Positions 8,650-17,031 of a DNA stretch of 64,000 nt are shown piece by piece. Where the stretch lies: NCBI GenBank assembly GCA_017470145.1, contig JAFUFB010000002.1:1-64000 (forward strand), written 5' to 3'. Source of the stretch: Clostridia bacterium (lineage in GTDB: Bacteria > Bacillota > Clostridia > Christensenellales > Aristaeellaceae). Positions within the stretch are counted from its first letter, which is position 1; each line of letters begins with the position of its first letter. The notes below the pieces were generated by a model. It was not told where the DNA came from. It did not search any database and saw only the letters and a list, made by a program, of their open reading frames with translations. Made by a program: the position numbers and the translations under genes.

Positions 8650-9669
8650 TTAGGGGTTGATGAGCCGCAGCAGGGGGGAGGAGGCCTCCGACAGGGGCCA
8701 AAGCAGCCGCCCGGCCAGCCGGGGGGCGATTCCCACCGCGGGGGTCATTCGCAATCTCCGCCAGGGGAAACGGGAGGAGAAGATGGGATAGAGGGCCAGG
8801 TTCCGGCCGGTGGCGGGCAGGGAAGAAATGCTGCCAGAAGCATTTTGAACGGCGCCGGAGGAGCTGCCTCCAGCGCTGTAGGACCCGGAGCTGGAAGTAT
8901 CCTCCGGGAAGGAGCCTTCCGGGAAGGCATAGAAGCCTGCGTAGTCATAAGCTTGGGTCAGGTCCGGCTGCGCCGTAGGGGCGGAGCCGGGGTTCAGCAG
9001 GTCAAAATAATCGTTATAGGCGGGATCGTTGGTCGTGACGGGAGTGGGAATGGTGGTAGGCGCCTGCGTCGGCGGAGCGGTCACCTGAGGCGGAACCGCC
9101 GTGGGCGCCTGAGTAGGCACCGGGGAAGGAACCAAGGTGGGCTCGGGAGTAATGTAAATGATAACAGGAGTGGGAGAAATAAAGTAATAATCGGTTGAAA
9201 TTGGATCAGAAGTGGGAATGAGTGTCGGAGAAACCTCGGAAGAAGGAAGTTTGGTGGTTACAGCTGGAATTGAAGTGGGGGCAGGCGTAGGCGTCGCCGT
9301 AGGAACGGGCGTTGCCGTGGGCACAGGCGTGGCAGTGGGAACGGGCGTGGGCACCGCAGTGGGCGTGGCGGTAGGTACAGCCGTAATCACTGGCGTTGCC
9401 GTGGACGCGGGCAGGGAGGTGGCAGGGGGCGGATTATTCACCCCTCTTTGCTCCGCCAGGCTGGGAATGCGGGTAGCGGGGACGATGACTTCCCCGCAGA
9501 CGGAGCAGGTGCCCGGCCCGGTGGTGCCATCCTGGGTTTCCGTAGGGGCTACATAGCTATTGTAGAGCACATAGCCTTCGCCGGATTCGAGATGGCTGTG
9601 GGCCAGGGACACAGAGCAGACCATGAGCCCTAACAGCAGGATCAACCAAAAGCATTTCTTCATGATCAT
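8650..9669 (-). CDS. Secreted Pro/Thr-rich protein
   Basis: A 339-residue exported protein of unknown function. A signal peptide (KKCFWLILLLGLMVCSVSLA) is followed by a short domain with TCSVCGEVIVPATR, a possible CxxC metal site, near residues 55-70. A long low-complexity stalk of ATPVPTATPT repeats (about 85-235) follows, typical of cell-wall-spanning linkers. A Ser/Gly-rich section then leads to LPATG near residue 285, but no clear hydrophobic helix follows, so a sortase role is doubtful. ATG 9669 is chosen because AAGGAG sits six bases upstream; the longer frame to 9765 lacks this. It is divergent from the next gene, each with its own promoter. Confidence 0.7.
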   Translation of the reverse strand: MIMKKCFWLILLLGLMVCSVSLAHSHLESGEGYVLYNSYVAPTETQDGTTGPGTCSVCGEVIVPATRIPSLAEQRGVNNPPPATSLPASTATPVITAVPTATPTAVPTPVPTATPVPTATPVPTATPTPAPTSIPAVTTKLPSSEVSPTLIPTSDPISTDYYFISPTPVIIYITPEPTLVPSPVPTQAPTAVPPQVTAPPTQAPTTIPTPVTTNDPAYNDYFDLLNPGSAPTAQPDLTQAYDYAGFYAFPEGSFPEDTSSSGSYSAGGSSSGAVQNASGSISSLPATGRNLALYPIFSSRFPWRRLRMTPAVGIAPRLAGRLLWPLSEASSPLLRLINP

Positions 9670-9735
9670 ATTCCACTCCTTGCACGAGAAGACGCCCAGG
9701 GAAGGGCGCATCCATTGTTCCTTTTCAGCCCCTGT

Positions 9736-9765
9736 ATTATACCTGCAGCCAGGAAGCATAGACAA
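9736..9765 (-). promoter_or_regulatory. Promoter of the Pro/Thr-rich protein
   Basis: On the minus strand TTGTCT (9765-9760) and TATAAT (9741-9736) are separated by 18 bp. Confidence 0.6.
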
Positions 9766-9796
9766 GGTGGAGAATCATATACCCTGGGGGTGCTGG

Positions 9797-9825
9797 TTGC
9801 GCCAAATTCCCGGGAGTGTTATACT
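9797..9825 (+). promoter_or_regulatory. Promoter of the 9865 gene
   Basis: TTGCGC (9797-9802), a 17-bp spacer and TATACT (9820-9825), 40 bp before the ATG. Confidence 0.55.
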
Positions 9826-9864
9826 GTCCTCATCCAATGGACGGAAGAAAGGAAGGAAAATGCC

Positions 9865-11034
9865 ATGCGGAAAAGCAGGATTTTCGGAATGATATTGATC
9901 ATCGCCCTCCTTCTGGGCGCCCTGGCCCAGGCGGAATCAAGCGCCCTGACGGGGGACGAAATTCGAGGGCTGGCGGAGCAGGCTCGCGCCCTGGCGGAGA
10001 AATCCCCGGTGCTGAACGATCCCGCCGCGGAGGAGGCTGCTTCCGAGGATGGATTTGCCTTCCAGTTCGATTTCGGCGTCATTTATGGCGATCAGCCAGC
10101 CTGGCAGGCGGAAACGGGAATCAACGCCTTCCTGATCATGGATGAGGAAGTGGCTGGCCCCCGGGGTCTGGCCATTGACTGGGAGGTGAACCGGGTGATG
10201 TCCGCCATCCCCTGCGATAACCCGGAGATGAACGGCAGCTATGAGGAGGCCGTGCTCTATCTGGAAGGGGAGGCGGAGGGCCTGTTCCGCTACGGCTTGG
10301 TGGAACGGGATGGCCAGCGGATCGCCGCCATGGAATATGGCGAGGTGAATGTGGCCCAGGGTGCTAAGATCTCCCTGACCCTGCAGATCAGCGGGGATGG
10401 CGTCAGCGGGATGCGGGCGGAAGGCTTTCAGGAGACCTTCGACGCGGCGGCGCTTCGGGATTTATACGGGGAGCTGGAGGCGTTGACCCATCATTATGAA
10501 TACGCCCGTGTGCCCCGGAGCCAGAATGGACTGGAGCTGGCCCCCTTCTCGGAGGCGGACCTGGACTTCCCCAGCCTCAGCTTCCGGACGGCGGAGCCGG
10601 AGATCTTTGGCAGCAACGTGGATACCCTCATGATGGATAACGAGGACGGAACCTGGCTGCGCCGGGTGGACGGGGACGGCTTTGAGGCGGTGTTCTCCTG
10701 CGACAGCGAAGGAAAGAATGCCACGCTGAAGAGCTATGCCATTCTCTCCCCGGAGCTGGAGGGCCCCCGGTGCGTGCGGCTGGGAGACCTGTTCCATGAG
10801 GACTTCACCCGCTTCCGCAGCGGAGAGGGGGATCTGGACGAGGCTGGCTTGGTGGAGGTGCTCTACGGCCAGGTTGGAAAAGCGCCCTATGGCGTCGCGG
10901 AATACGGAGATGGCACGGAGATGACCCTGCGCTATGTGACGGAAACCCTGGGCGGGCCGGATGTGGAGCTGATTCTCAGATATCAGGACACCGTGCTGAC
11001 AGAGATCATTTTGCACACCGTGGATGAGGAATAA
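9865..11034 (+). CDS. Exported protein of unknown function
   Basis: A 389-residue protein with a signal peptide (MRKSRIFGMILIIALLLGALAQA) and an acidic, otherwise soluble body. No family is recognised. The body alternates short beta-rich sections such as AFQFDFGVIYGDQPAW, and the end ELILRYQDTVLTEIILHTVDEE looks like a closing beta-sheet. The ATG at 9865 follows GGAAGGAAAATGCC; the frame is open upstream but lacks a better start. It lies 6 bp before the zinc-ribbon/TPR gene, so the two are almost certainly one operon and may act together at the membrane. Confidence 0.75.
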   Translation: MRKSRIFGMILIIALLLGALAQAESSALTGDEIRGLAEQARALAEKSPVLNDPAAEEAASEDGFAFQFDFGVIYGDQPAWQAETGINAFLIMDEEVAGPRGLAIDWEVNRVMSAIPCDNPEMNGSYEEAVLYLEGEAEGLFRYGLVERDGQRIAAMEYGEVNVAQGAKISLTLQISGDGVSGMRAEGFQETFDAAALRDLYGELEALTHHYEYARVPRSQNGLELAPFSEADLDFPSLSFRTAEPEIFGSNVDTLMMDNEDGTWLRRVDGDGFEAVFSCDSEGKNATLKSYAILSPELEGPRCVRLGDLFHEDFTRFRSGEGDLDEAGLVEVLYGQVGKAPYGVAEYGDGTEMTLRYVTETLGGPDVELILRYQDTVLTEIILHTVDEE

Positions 11035-11040
11035 GGAGCA

Positions 11041-12969
11041 ATGCGGATAGATCTGAAATGCCCTGCGGAGCTGGCAGGGGCGGAGCTGGACGAGGGAGCG
11101 AATGAGATTCGGTTGATTCTGCGAAACCTGACGGATCGGGACATCAATTCCTGCGAGGCTACCGCCCGGGTGCTGGACCGGGAGGGAAGGGAGTTGGGCC
11201 GGACGGTGCATCGGGCCCGGGCGCTGAAGGGGAGAGCCCACAGCGCCTTTTCCATGACCCTGCCCATGCTGCTGCCGGAGGGCGCGGCCCGGACGGAAGC
11301 AACCATAGACAAGGTTTGGTTCGTGGACAACGAGGTCTGGCGGCGCAGCCCGGAGCGGGAAATAGAATACGAGGAAAATGCCCTGCCCCCGGGGAACGAT
11401 TTGAACGCTCTGAGATACGTGGCGGGGCAGGGGGCCGTGGGCTTTCCCAGCCAGCAGGCGGCGGTCTGGGTCTGCGTATGCGGCCGGGCCAACGGAAACG
11501 GCGAGGCCCTTTGCGCCCGATGCCGACGGCAAAAGGATGCCATTTTTCAGCAATATAATCGAAACGCGGTGCTGCGCCAGGTGAACCAGCGGGAGCGGCA
11601 ATTGGATTTGCAAACCCGGGGCGCCCGGGAGGAGGCCGCCCAGCTGCAGCGGGTTCGAGAGGCGGAATACGACCAGCGGCAGGCTCGGCGGCGCCGAGCC
11701 AAGCGGATTGTGATAATCTGCTGCGTGGCGGTGCTGTTGGCAGTGGCTGGGGTTTATGTTGTTGCGCCGGGAATTCGCCTGTGGCAGGCGGACACGACCC
11801 TGCGGGAGGATCGCTTGGAGGAGGCCCACCAGATGCTGACCGAGCTGGGAGGCTTCCCGGGGGCGGAAAGCCGCCTGGCGGAGACGGAAGCCCGCATAGA
11901 TCGGCGGGATGGAGAAAAGGCTGCGGAGGCCTCCGATGCATTCCCTCCGGAGGAGATGCGGGCGCTGGCAGCGCGCCTGCGGACCACCGAGGGGGCAACG
12001 GAAATCGCCCTGGCGGAGAAGGTAGAGCTTTCCCTGGGCCGGGCACTGCTGCAGGCGGGAGACCTGGAGGGCGTGGAGATGCTGCTGCAGGGGCTGCCAG
12101 AGGAGCTGGTCGGCCGGGATGCTTTGGCGGCGGATTGCGCCTTTGCCCGAGGGCAGGAAGCCATGGCGGCCCGGGAATATGAAAAGGCCAGAGAAATCTT
12201 TCTGGCTTTAGGGGATTATCCTGGTGCGGAAGAGCTGGCAACAGAAGCCCTGTATGCCCCGGCCCTGGGGCTCATGGAGGCGGGAGAGTATGACCAGGCG
12301 ATTGAAATATTTCAGCAGATTTCGGGCTATCAGGATAGTGAAGCGCTGATCGCCCAGTGCTGGTATCTCAAGGGCTACACCCTGGAAACCCAGGGAGAAA
12401 CAGAGGAAGCCCGGCTGGCCTATCTGGCGGCGGAGGATTATGAGGACGCGGCGGAGCGGGCCCTGGCCATTCGCTGGGCTCAAGCGGAGGCGCTGCTGGC
12501 GGCTCAGGATTATGAAGGCGCCCTGCCGCTCTATCGGGAGCTGGATGGCCAGAGAGATGCCCGAGCGAAATGGATTCAATGCGCGACAGCACTGGCAAGG
12601 GCGGATTATCGAAAGCGGGATTACGCGGCGGCGGCAGCCTGGCTGGAGGATCTGCCGGAGGATACGAAGGATACCACCCAGATTCGTACTCGGGCCCTGT
12701 ACCTGGGGGCGAAGGCGGCGGCCAATCGAGGAGAGCTGGAGACTGCCATCGGGATGATCGAGCGGGTGATTACCTACAGCGATTCCGCCCGGAATGCCCG
12801 AAACTGGCGGCTGACCCTGGCTCGGCAGCAGATGGACGCGGAGGATTACGACGGGGCCCGGGAGACCCTGGCGCCCATCGCGGAAAACTATAATGCTCAG
12901 CGGCTGATGCGGGAAATCGAGGAAAAGACAGCTGTGCAGGAGCCTGCGGAGGAAGCAGAGCAGGAATGA
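11041..12969 (+). CDS. Zinc-ribbon, single-pass membrane TPR protein
   Basis: A 642-residue protein of unknown role. The first ~130 residues form a beta-rich domain of FxLAM/'DUF' type (LKCPAELAGAELDEG..., IRLILRNLTDRDI). A zinc ribbon follows with C145, C147, C158 and C161 (WVCVCGRANGNGEALCARC). Next comes a charged coiled-coil (about 175-220), one transmembrane helix (IVIICCVAVLLAVAGVYVV, about 223-245), and about 380 residues of tetratricopeptide-like helical repeats rich in EDYEDAAERAL and EYDQAIEIFQQ units, ending in an acidic tail. The orientation would place the TPR part outside and the zinc ribbon inside the cell, or vice versa. It is co-transcribed with the exported protein just upstream. 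Such TPR proteins often act as scaffolds; no enzyme motif is seen. Confidence 0.75.
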   Translation: MRIDLKCPAELAGAELDEGANEIRLILRNLTDRDINSCEATARVLDREGRELGRTVHRARALKGRAHSAFSMTLPMLLPEGAARTEATIDKVWFVDNEVWRRSPEREIEYEENALPPGNDLNALRYVAGQGAVGFPSQQAAVWVCVCGRANGNGEALCARCRRQKDAIFQQYNRNAVLRQVNQRERQLDLQTRGAREEAAQLQRVREAEYDQRQARRRRAKRIVIICCVAVLLAVAGVYVVAPGIRLWQADTTLREDRLEEAHQMLTELGGFPGAESRLAETEARIDRRDGEKAAEASDAFPPEEMRALAARLRTTEGATEIALAEKVELSLGRALLQAGDLEGVEMLLQGLPEELVGRDALAADCAFARGQEAMAAREYEKAREIFLALGDYPGAEELATEALYAPALGLMEAGEYDQAIEIFQQISGYQDSEALIAQCWYLKGYTLETQGETEEARLAYLAAEDYEDAAERALAIRWAQAEALLAAQDYEGALPLYRELDGQRDARAKWIQCATALARADYRKRDYAAAAAWLEDLPEDTKDTTQIRTRALYLGAKAAANRGELETAIGMIERVITYSDSARNARNWRLTLARQQMDAEDYDGARETLAPIAENYNAQRLMREIEEKTAVQEPAEEAEQE

Positions 12970-12975
12970 GCCTGA

Positions 12976-13084
12976 GGAAACGCTGATGAAAGCTTCCCCG
13001 GGTCGCGGGGGAGCGAGAAAACACTTGTAATTATCAAAGTAAGAACAATGCTTTTACGCAGATTTGAAATAAATCAGCGTTTCC
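12976..13084 (+). repeat. MITE-like repeat, copy B
   Basis: GGAAACGCTGAT (12976-12987) and ATCAGCGTTTCC (13073-13084) are perfect 12-bp terminal inverted repeats. In between are the CCCCGGGTCGCGGGGG hairpin and GAGAAAACACTTGTAATTA. It is the best-preserved copy of the family and lies between the TPR gene and the acyltransferase. Confidence 0.8.
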
Positions 13085-13118
13085 CGAAAGCAAAAACTGG
13101 AGAGGGGGGGAGCGAACC

Positions 13119-14369
13119 GTGACTGGGAAAAGGCAGTGGATTCCGGAGCTGGATGGCCTGCGAGTGCTGATGATCTTCCTGGTCAGCTGGTATCACATCT
13201 GGCAACAGAGCTGGCTGACGCCGGTGATCGGCGGGAACTCCCTGGACCCCCTGCTGCGCAGCGGGTATATTTGGGTGGATGGCACGGTGCTCATGAGCGC
13301 TTTCCTGCTATATCGCCCCTATGCCGCGGCCCGGCTTCGGCAGGCGCCCTTGCCGGAGATTCGCGCTTTTTATCATCGGCGGGCCCGGAGAATTCTCCCC
13401 GGATATTACACCATTCTGGCTCTGACCTTCTTTGGCATCTGTCTGCCCTATGGCCTGTACAGCTCCCCCCAGTTCCTGGTAAAGGATTTGGCAACCCACC
13501 TGACCTTTCTTTTCCCCTTCTTTGGGGATACCTATCTGAGCACGCCCCTGGGGGCGGCCTGTTGGACGCTGGCCATCGAGGTGCAGGCCTATGCGCTGTT
13601 CCCCTGGGTGGCGCGGGCCTCCCTGAAGCATCCGGGAAGGGTTTTCGGCGGCATGGTGGCGCTGTGTCTGGGCTTCCGGGCCTGGTGCCTGTGGAGCCTG
13701 ACCGATTTCAACCTGGTGGTGAACCAGCTGATCAACTTCCTGGACCTGTATGCCCTGGGATGCGGACTGGCCTGGACCTATGAAAGGCTGCAGACCCGGG
13801 AGCAGGAAAGGGGCAGCCTGTTCCGGGGTTCCGGATGGGTGGCGACGGCGGTCTTCCTGCTGGCTTGCTGGGGCCTGAGCCGGATGATCCAGATCCAGGC
13901 GGCCTCCAGCGTTTACACCGTAGGATATGGCCTGGGCGGATGGATCAGCCGGGGGCTGCGCATGGCGGTTCCCTCCAGCAATTATCCCGTGATCCAGCGG
14001 AACCAAATGATCTACCGGCCGGCTTATGGGCTGCTCTTTGGCGCCATGATGCTCTCCGCGCCCTTTAGCCTGAAGCCACTGCGGAAATTGCTGGGCAACC
14101 GGGTGACCCATTTTCTGGCGGGGGTCAGCATGAATTATTATCTGGCCCACCAGACCGTGATCGTACATATGCGCCGGATCGGCTTCCCGAATAGCGAATA
14201 TGAGTATCCCAACCAGGCGGGGGATCGGCCCTGGCAGCTGCAATATACCCTCTGGGCCTTTGGCCTGAGCCTGGCAGCCGCCATTGCCATCACTTATCTG
14301 GCGGAAAAGCCGATCCAGCGATGGCTGGACCGGCGGGCAGCAAAAAACCTCCCTATGCAGGGAGGTTAA
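13119..14369 (+). CDS. Acyltransferase family 3 membrane protein
   Basis: A 416-residue integral membrane acyltransferase (Acyl_transf_3, OafA-like) expected to O-acylate an envelope polysaccharide or peptidoglycan precursor. It starts with the family signature PELDGLRVLMIFLVSWYHIWQQ (active-site His in the first helix), has RRARRILPGYY (the conserved Arg-rich segment) near residues 85-100, and about ten hydrophobic helices. The start is GTG at 13119 after GGAGAGGGGGG. The last codons (AAKNLPMQGG) overlap a hairpin that serves as terminator for the convergent AraC gene. The acyl acceptor is unknown; the GT2 glycosyltransferase nearby suggests an exopolysaccharide. Confidence 0.82.
   Translation: MTGKRQWIPELDGLRVLMIFLVSWYHIWQQSWLTPVIGGNSLDPLLRSGYIWVDGTVLMSAFLLYRPYAAARLRQAPLPEIRAFYHRRARRILPGYYTILALTFFGICLPYGLYSSPQFLVKDLATHLTFLFPFFGDTYLSTPLGAACWTLAIEVQAYALFPWVARASLKHPGRVFGGMVALCLGFRAWCLWSLTDFNLVVNQLINFLDLYALGCGLAWTYERLQTREQERGSLFRGSGWVATAVFLLACWGLSRMIQIQAASSVYTVGYGLGGWISRGLRMAVPSSNYPVIQRNQMIYRPAYGLLFGAMMLSAPFSLKPLRKLLGNRVTHFLAGVSMNYYLAHQTVIVHMRRIGFPNSEYEYPNQAGDRPWQLQYTLWAFGLSLAAAIAITYLAEKPIQRWLDRRAAKNLPMQGG
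14342..14367 (-). terminator. Terminator of the AraC gene, inside the convergent CDS end
   Basis: AACCTCCCT (14346-14354) pairs with AGGGAGGTT (14359-14367) around ATGC; on the minus strand it is followed by a T-run (six A at 14342-14347 on the plus strand). The hairpin encodes the last residues of the acyltransferase. Confidence 0.8.
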
Positions 14370-14385
14370 GGGATCGAAAGATTGC

Positions 14386-15294
14386 TTATTTCTTTTCCTT
14401 CCGGGCGGAGCCACGGATGGTGGCATTGGGGGCGGAGGCCTGCTTCATGAAGGCGCTGGGGCTGATGCCCACAATGTTCTTAAACTGCTTGGAAAAATGG
14501 TAGGGATCCTGCATGCCGACCTCGACCCCCGCTTGGCGGACGGAATAGTTCTGATCCCGCAGCAGCTCCTTGGCCCGCTCCATCTTGCAATGGAGCACGT
14601 AGCTCAGGGGCGGCATGCCCACCTCGGCGACAAAGCGCTTGCGGAAGGTTTCCATGGGCATGCGGGAGATGGCCGCCATCTCCGCCAGGGAGAAGTTATC
14701 GCGATACTGATTGGCGCGCAGCGTGTCCACCACCTTGGCGATTTCATGGCTCAGCATGGCATCCATGGCCACGGGCTGGCCCCAATGGCTGGCGATCATG
14801 CCATAGAGCAGATGCTGGAGCTGATAGGTCGCATCCGAGCTGCCGGAATGGCGAACGATGACCTGCACGATCTGGGAGGCGAGGTAGAGCTGGCTGGGCA
14901 GCGCGCCCTGCCGCAGGGGCATATGAAGCAGCGCCCCCATCTTCCGGACCACCAGGGGACTCAGGGGGCCCTCCAGAGCGATCCAGAGGCAACGGGCATG
15001 CCCGGCCGTTTCCACTTCGCAGGGGCGATTCCCCCCGGGGAGGAAGCAAGTGGAACCTGTTTTCAGGGCCAGCTCGTGCTGATCCCACCGGAGCAGCACA
15101 TCGCCAGCCTCCACCGCTAGCCAGACCCATTGCTCGTGTTCACGAAGGGGATAAACCCCTTTTTCCAGCACAAAGCTGCCGGCGGCGTGAATCCAGGCGC
15201 CGCTGGCCAGGGTAAGACTCCCCGGCTTGTGGAAGCCCTCCACCGCCAGGGAAGCCAGTTCGTCGGGGATGTTTTGCAGTAAGTAGGCGTCCAT
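14386..15294 (-). CDS. AraC-family transcriptional regulator
   Basis: A 302-residue regulator. The N-terminal ~170 residues are an AraC-type cupin/sensor part (ASGAWIHAAGSFVLEKGVYPL, GDVLLRWDQHELAL), and the C-terminal ~100 residues hold two helix-turn-helix units (NFSLAEMAAISRMPMETFRKRF and SVRQAGVEVGMQDPYHFSKQFK). ATG 15294 follows a CGGAGGG Shine-Dalgarno. It is divergent from the GT2 gene with a 114-bp shared region, so it may control that gene or itself. The ligand is unknown, probably a sugar. The terminator overlaps the convergent acyltransferase gene. Confidence 0.88.
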   Translation of the reverse strand: MDAYLLQNIPDELASLAVEGFHKPGSLTLASGAWIHAAGSFVLEKGVYPLREHEQWVWLAVEAGDVLLRWDQHELALKTGSTCFLPGGNRPCEVETAGHARCLWIALEGPLSPLVVRKMGALLHMPLRQGALPSQLYLASQIVQVIVRHSGSSDATYQLQHLLYGMIASHWGQPVAMDAMLSHEIAKVVDTLRANQYRDNFSLAEMAAISRMPMETFRKRFVAEVGMPPLSYVLHCKMERAKELLRDQNYSVRQAGVEVGMQDPYHFSKQFKNIVGISPSAFMKQASAPNATIRGSARKEKK

Positions 15295-15408
15295 GGCGTT
15301 CCCTCCGTTCCTTTTGACCATTTTAGACAAATCCAGTGATAGTATAATCTGATTTGTCAAGAATGTCAATGGTTTTGGACAAAAAATAGTCAGGAGATTT
15401 TCAAAAAA

Positions 15409-16890
15409 ATGAGCAGAATCAGCAGGCTGAGGACCTATGCGAAGACCCATGGCTGGGGATATACCCTGCGCCGGCTGGGGGAGAAGGCGGGGCAGGAGAT
15501 TTTCGGAACCTGGGATCGGCAATGGCGCCAGGAAAAGGTGACGGAGGAGGAGAAGCAGCGCCAGCGGGAAAATCCGCCCGCCGCTGGGCTTCTCAGCGTG
15601 GTGATTCCCGTGTATAACACGAAGGAGATTTACTTGCAGGAGCTGTTATCCAGCCTGCGGGCCCAGAGCTACGAAAACTGGGAGGCCATTCTGTACGACG
15701 GGGGCAGCGACCGGCCGGAGACCATTGCGCTGCTGGACCGGGCGGCGGGGGAGGACCCCAGATTCCGGGTGGTCCATGGGAAAAGAAACCTGGGCATCGC
15801 CGGGAACACCAACGCTGCCATTGCCCTGGCCCGGGGGGAATACATCGCCCTGTGCGATCATGACGATGTGCTGACGCCGGACGCCCTGTGGCAGATGGGG
15901 GAGGCCATCGCCCGGGAGCACCCGGATTTGCTGTACTCAGATGAGGACATGATGACGGAGAACGGCCGGCGGCATATGGACCCCCACCGGAAGCCGGAAT
16001 TCCAGCCGGAGACCCTGGCGGCGGATAATTACCTGAGCCATTTGGGGGTCATCCGCACGGAAACCCTGCGGCAGGTGGGTGGCTTCCGGGAAGGATATGA
16101 TGGCAGCCAGGATCATGAGCTGTATCTGCGCATCGCGGCCCGTACGGATCGCATTGTCCATGTGCCCTACATTCTGTATAGCTGGCGGAAGCTGAGTACC
16201 TCCCTGAGCCGGCAGCATCTGGACCAATGCCTGTGGGCGGGATGCCGGGCCAATGAGGACCTCTCCCCTATTCCGGTGGTGGCCATCCCGGTGGATCAGA
16301 AAATTCGGCTCTGGTATGATTTCCCCCGGGGAAAAAAGGTAGAGGCGATTATCTTCTGCAGCGACGAGGAGGGCTGCCGGGCCGCCTGGGAGGATTTAAA
16401 CGCCCAGGCTCCCTGGCCCAATTTGCAGGCGACCCTGGCGGTGACGGATCTGGAGGGCTTATACGACACCCTGAACCAGGCGGCGGCGGAAAGCGAAGCG
16501 GATTATCTGCTTTTCCTGGACGCGGCAGGCATGGTGGAAACCCGGCATTTTTTCAGGGAGCTGCTCATGTACGCCCAGAAGGATGGAGTGGCCGGAGTGA
16601 CGCCGGTGCTGGTGGATGGAAAGAACCGGATTTCCTTCGGGGGATGGGTGAATGGCCGGAACGACCAGATGGGGCTGAAAAACGGAGCAGGAGGGCCCCG
16701 GGATCGGATGAATAAGGTGCATAACGTGGAGGGTTGCTGCCCCTGCTGCATGATGGTCCGGCGGGATCAATTCGTGCCCTTCGGCACCCGGGATGAAACC
16801 AAGCGATATGTCTATACGCCCCACGCGGCCTTCCTCTACGAAGATATGGCGGTGATTCAAAGATCCCCTTTTGATGATGGACGCGAATGA
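15409..16890 (+). CDS. Family 2 glycosyltransferase with a second, degenerate GT half
   Basis: A 493-residue cytosolic glycosyltransferase resembling O-antigen/rhamnan-type GT2 enzymes. The GT-A domain spans about 63-285: LSVVIPVYNT, the CDHDDVLTP motif carrying the DXD-like metal site, SDEDMM, and QDHELYLRI near the general base. A second half (about 300-493) resembles another GT2 domain (VAGVTPVLVDG, NVEGCCPCCMMVRRDQF, LYEDMAV) but lacks a clear nucleotide-binding start; the chain stops soon after that motif, so it is shorter than typical two-domain enzymes. The gene stands alone, divergent from an AraC gene and followed by terminators, and probably builds a surface glycan with the nearby acyltransferase. 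Confidence 0.8.
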   Translation: MSRISRLRTYAKTHGWGYTLRRLGEKAGQEIFGTWDRQWRQEKVTEEEKQRQRENPPAAGLLSVVIPVYNTKEIYLQELLSSLRAQSYENWEAILYDGGSDRPETIALLDRAAGEDPRFRVVHGKRNLGIAGNTNAAIALARGEYIALCDHDDVLTPDALWQMGEAIAREHPDLLYSDEDMMTENGRRHMDPHRKPEFQPETLAADNYLSHLGVIRTETLRQVGGFREGYDGSQDHELYLRIAARTDRIVHVPYILYSWRKLSTSLSRQHLDQCLWAGCRANEDLSPIPVVAIPVDQKIRLWYDFPRGKKVEAIIFCSDEEGCRAAWEDLNAQAPWPNLQATLAVTDLEGLYDTLNQAAAESEADYLLFLDAAGMVETRHFFRELLMYAQKDGVAGVTPVLVDGKNRISFGGWVNGRNDQMGLKNGAGGPRDRMNKVHNVEGCCPCCMMVRRDQFVPFGTRDETKRYVYTPHAAFLYEDMAVIQRSPFDDGRE

Positions 16891-16940
16891 GTGTTGCTTT
16901 ATAACGCATTTGCCCTTTCGATTTGCAAGAGAGCTTTCAT

Positions 16941-16969
16941 AAAAAAATTTCCCCGCCGAAAGGCCGGGG
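16941..16969 (-). terminator. Terminator (minus strand), distal
   Basis: CCCCGCC (16951-16957) pairs with GGCCGGGG (16962-16969, one bulge) around GAAA; reading leftwards it is followed by AAATTTTTTT. It is the second of two tandem terminators for the SH3 gene at 17032. Confidence 0.7.
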
Positions 16970-16993
16970 ATAAAGAGAATGAAACAATGAAAC

Positions 16994-17025
16994 GCCCTCC
17001 CCGGCAGGGGAGGGCAAGTGTTTTT
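16994..17025. terminator. Hairpin terminator after the SH3 gene
   Basis: GCCCTCCCC (16994-17002) and GGGGAGGGC (17007-17015) form a 9-bp stem. T-rich tracts follow on both strands (AAGTGTTTTT on plus, GTTTCATTGTTTC on minus), so it may act for both convergent genes. Confidence 0.65.
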
Positions 17026-17031
17026 GGGGGA

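Noticed and set aside
9240..9420. Repeated GGCGTGGG-type tract as a possible CRISPR or VNTR array
   Set aside because: The repeats are irregular and encode the ATPVPTATPT stalk; there are no constant repeats with unique spacers.
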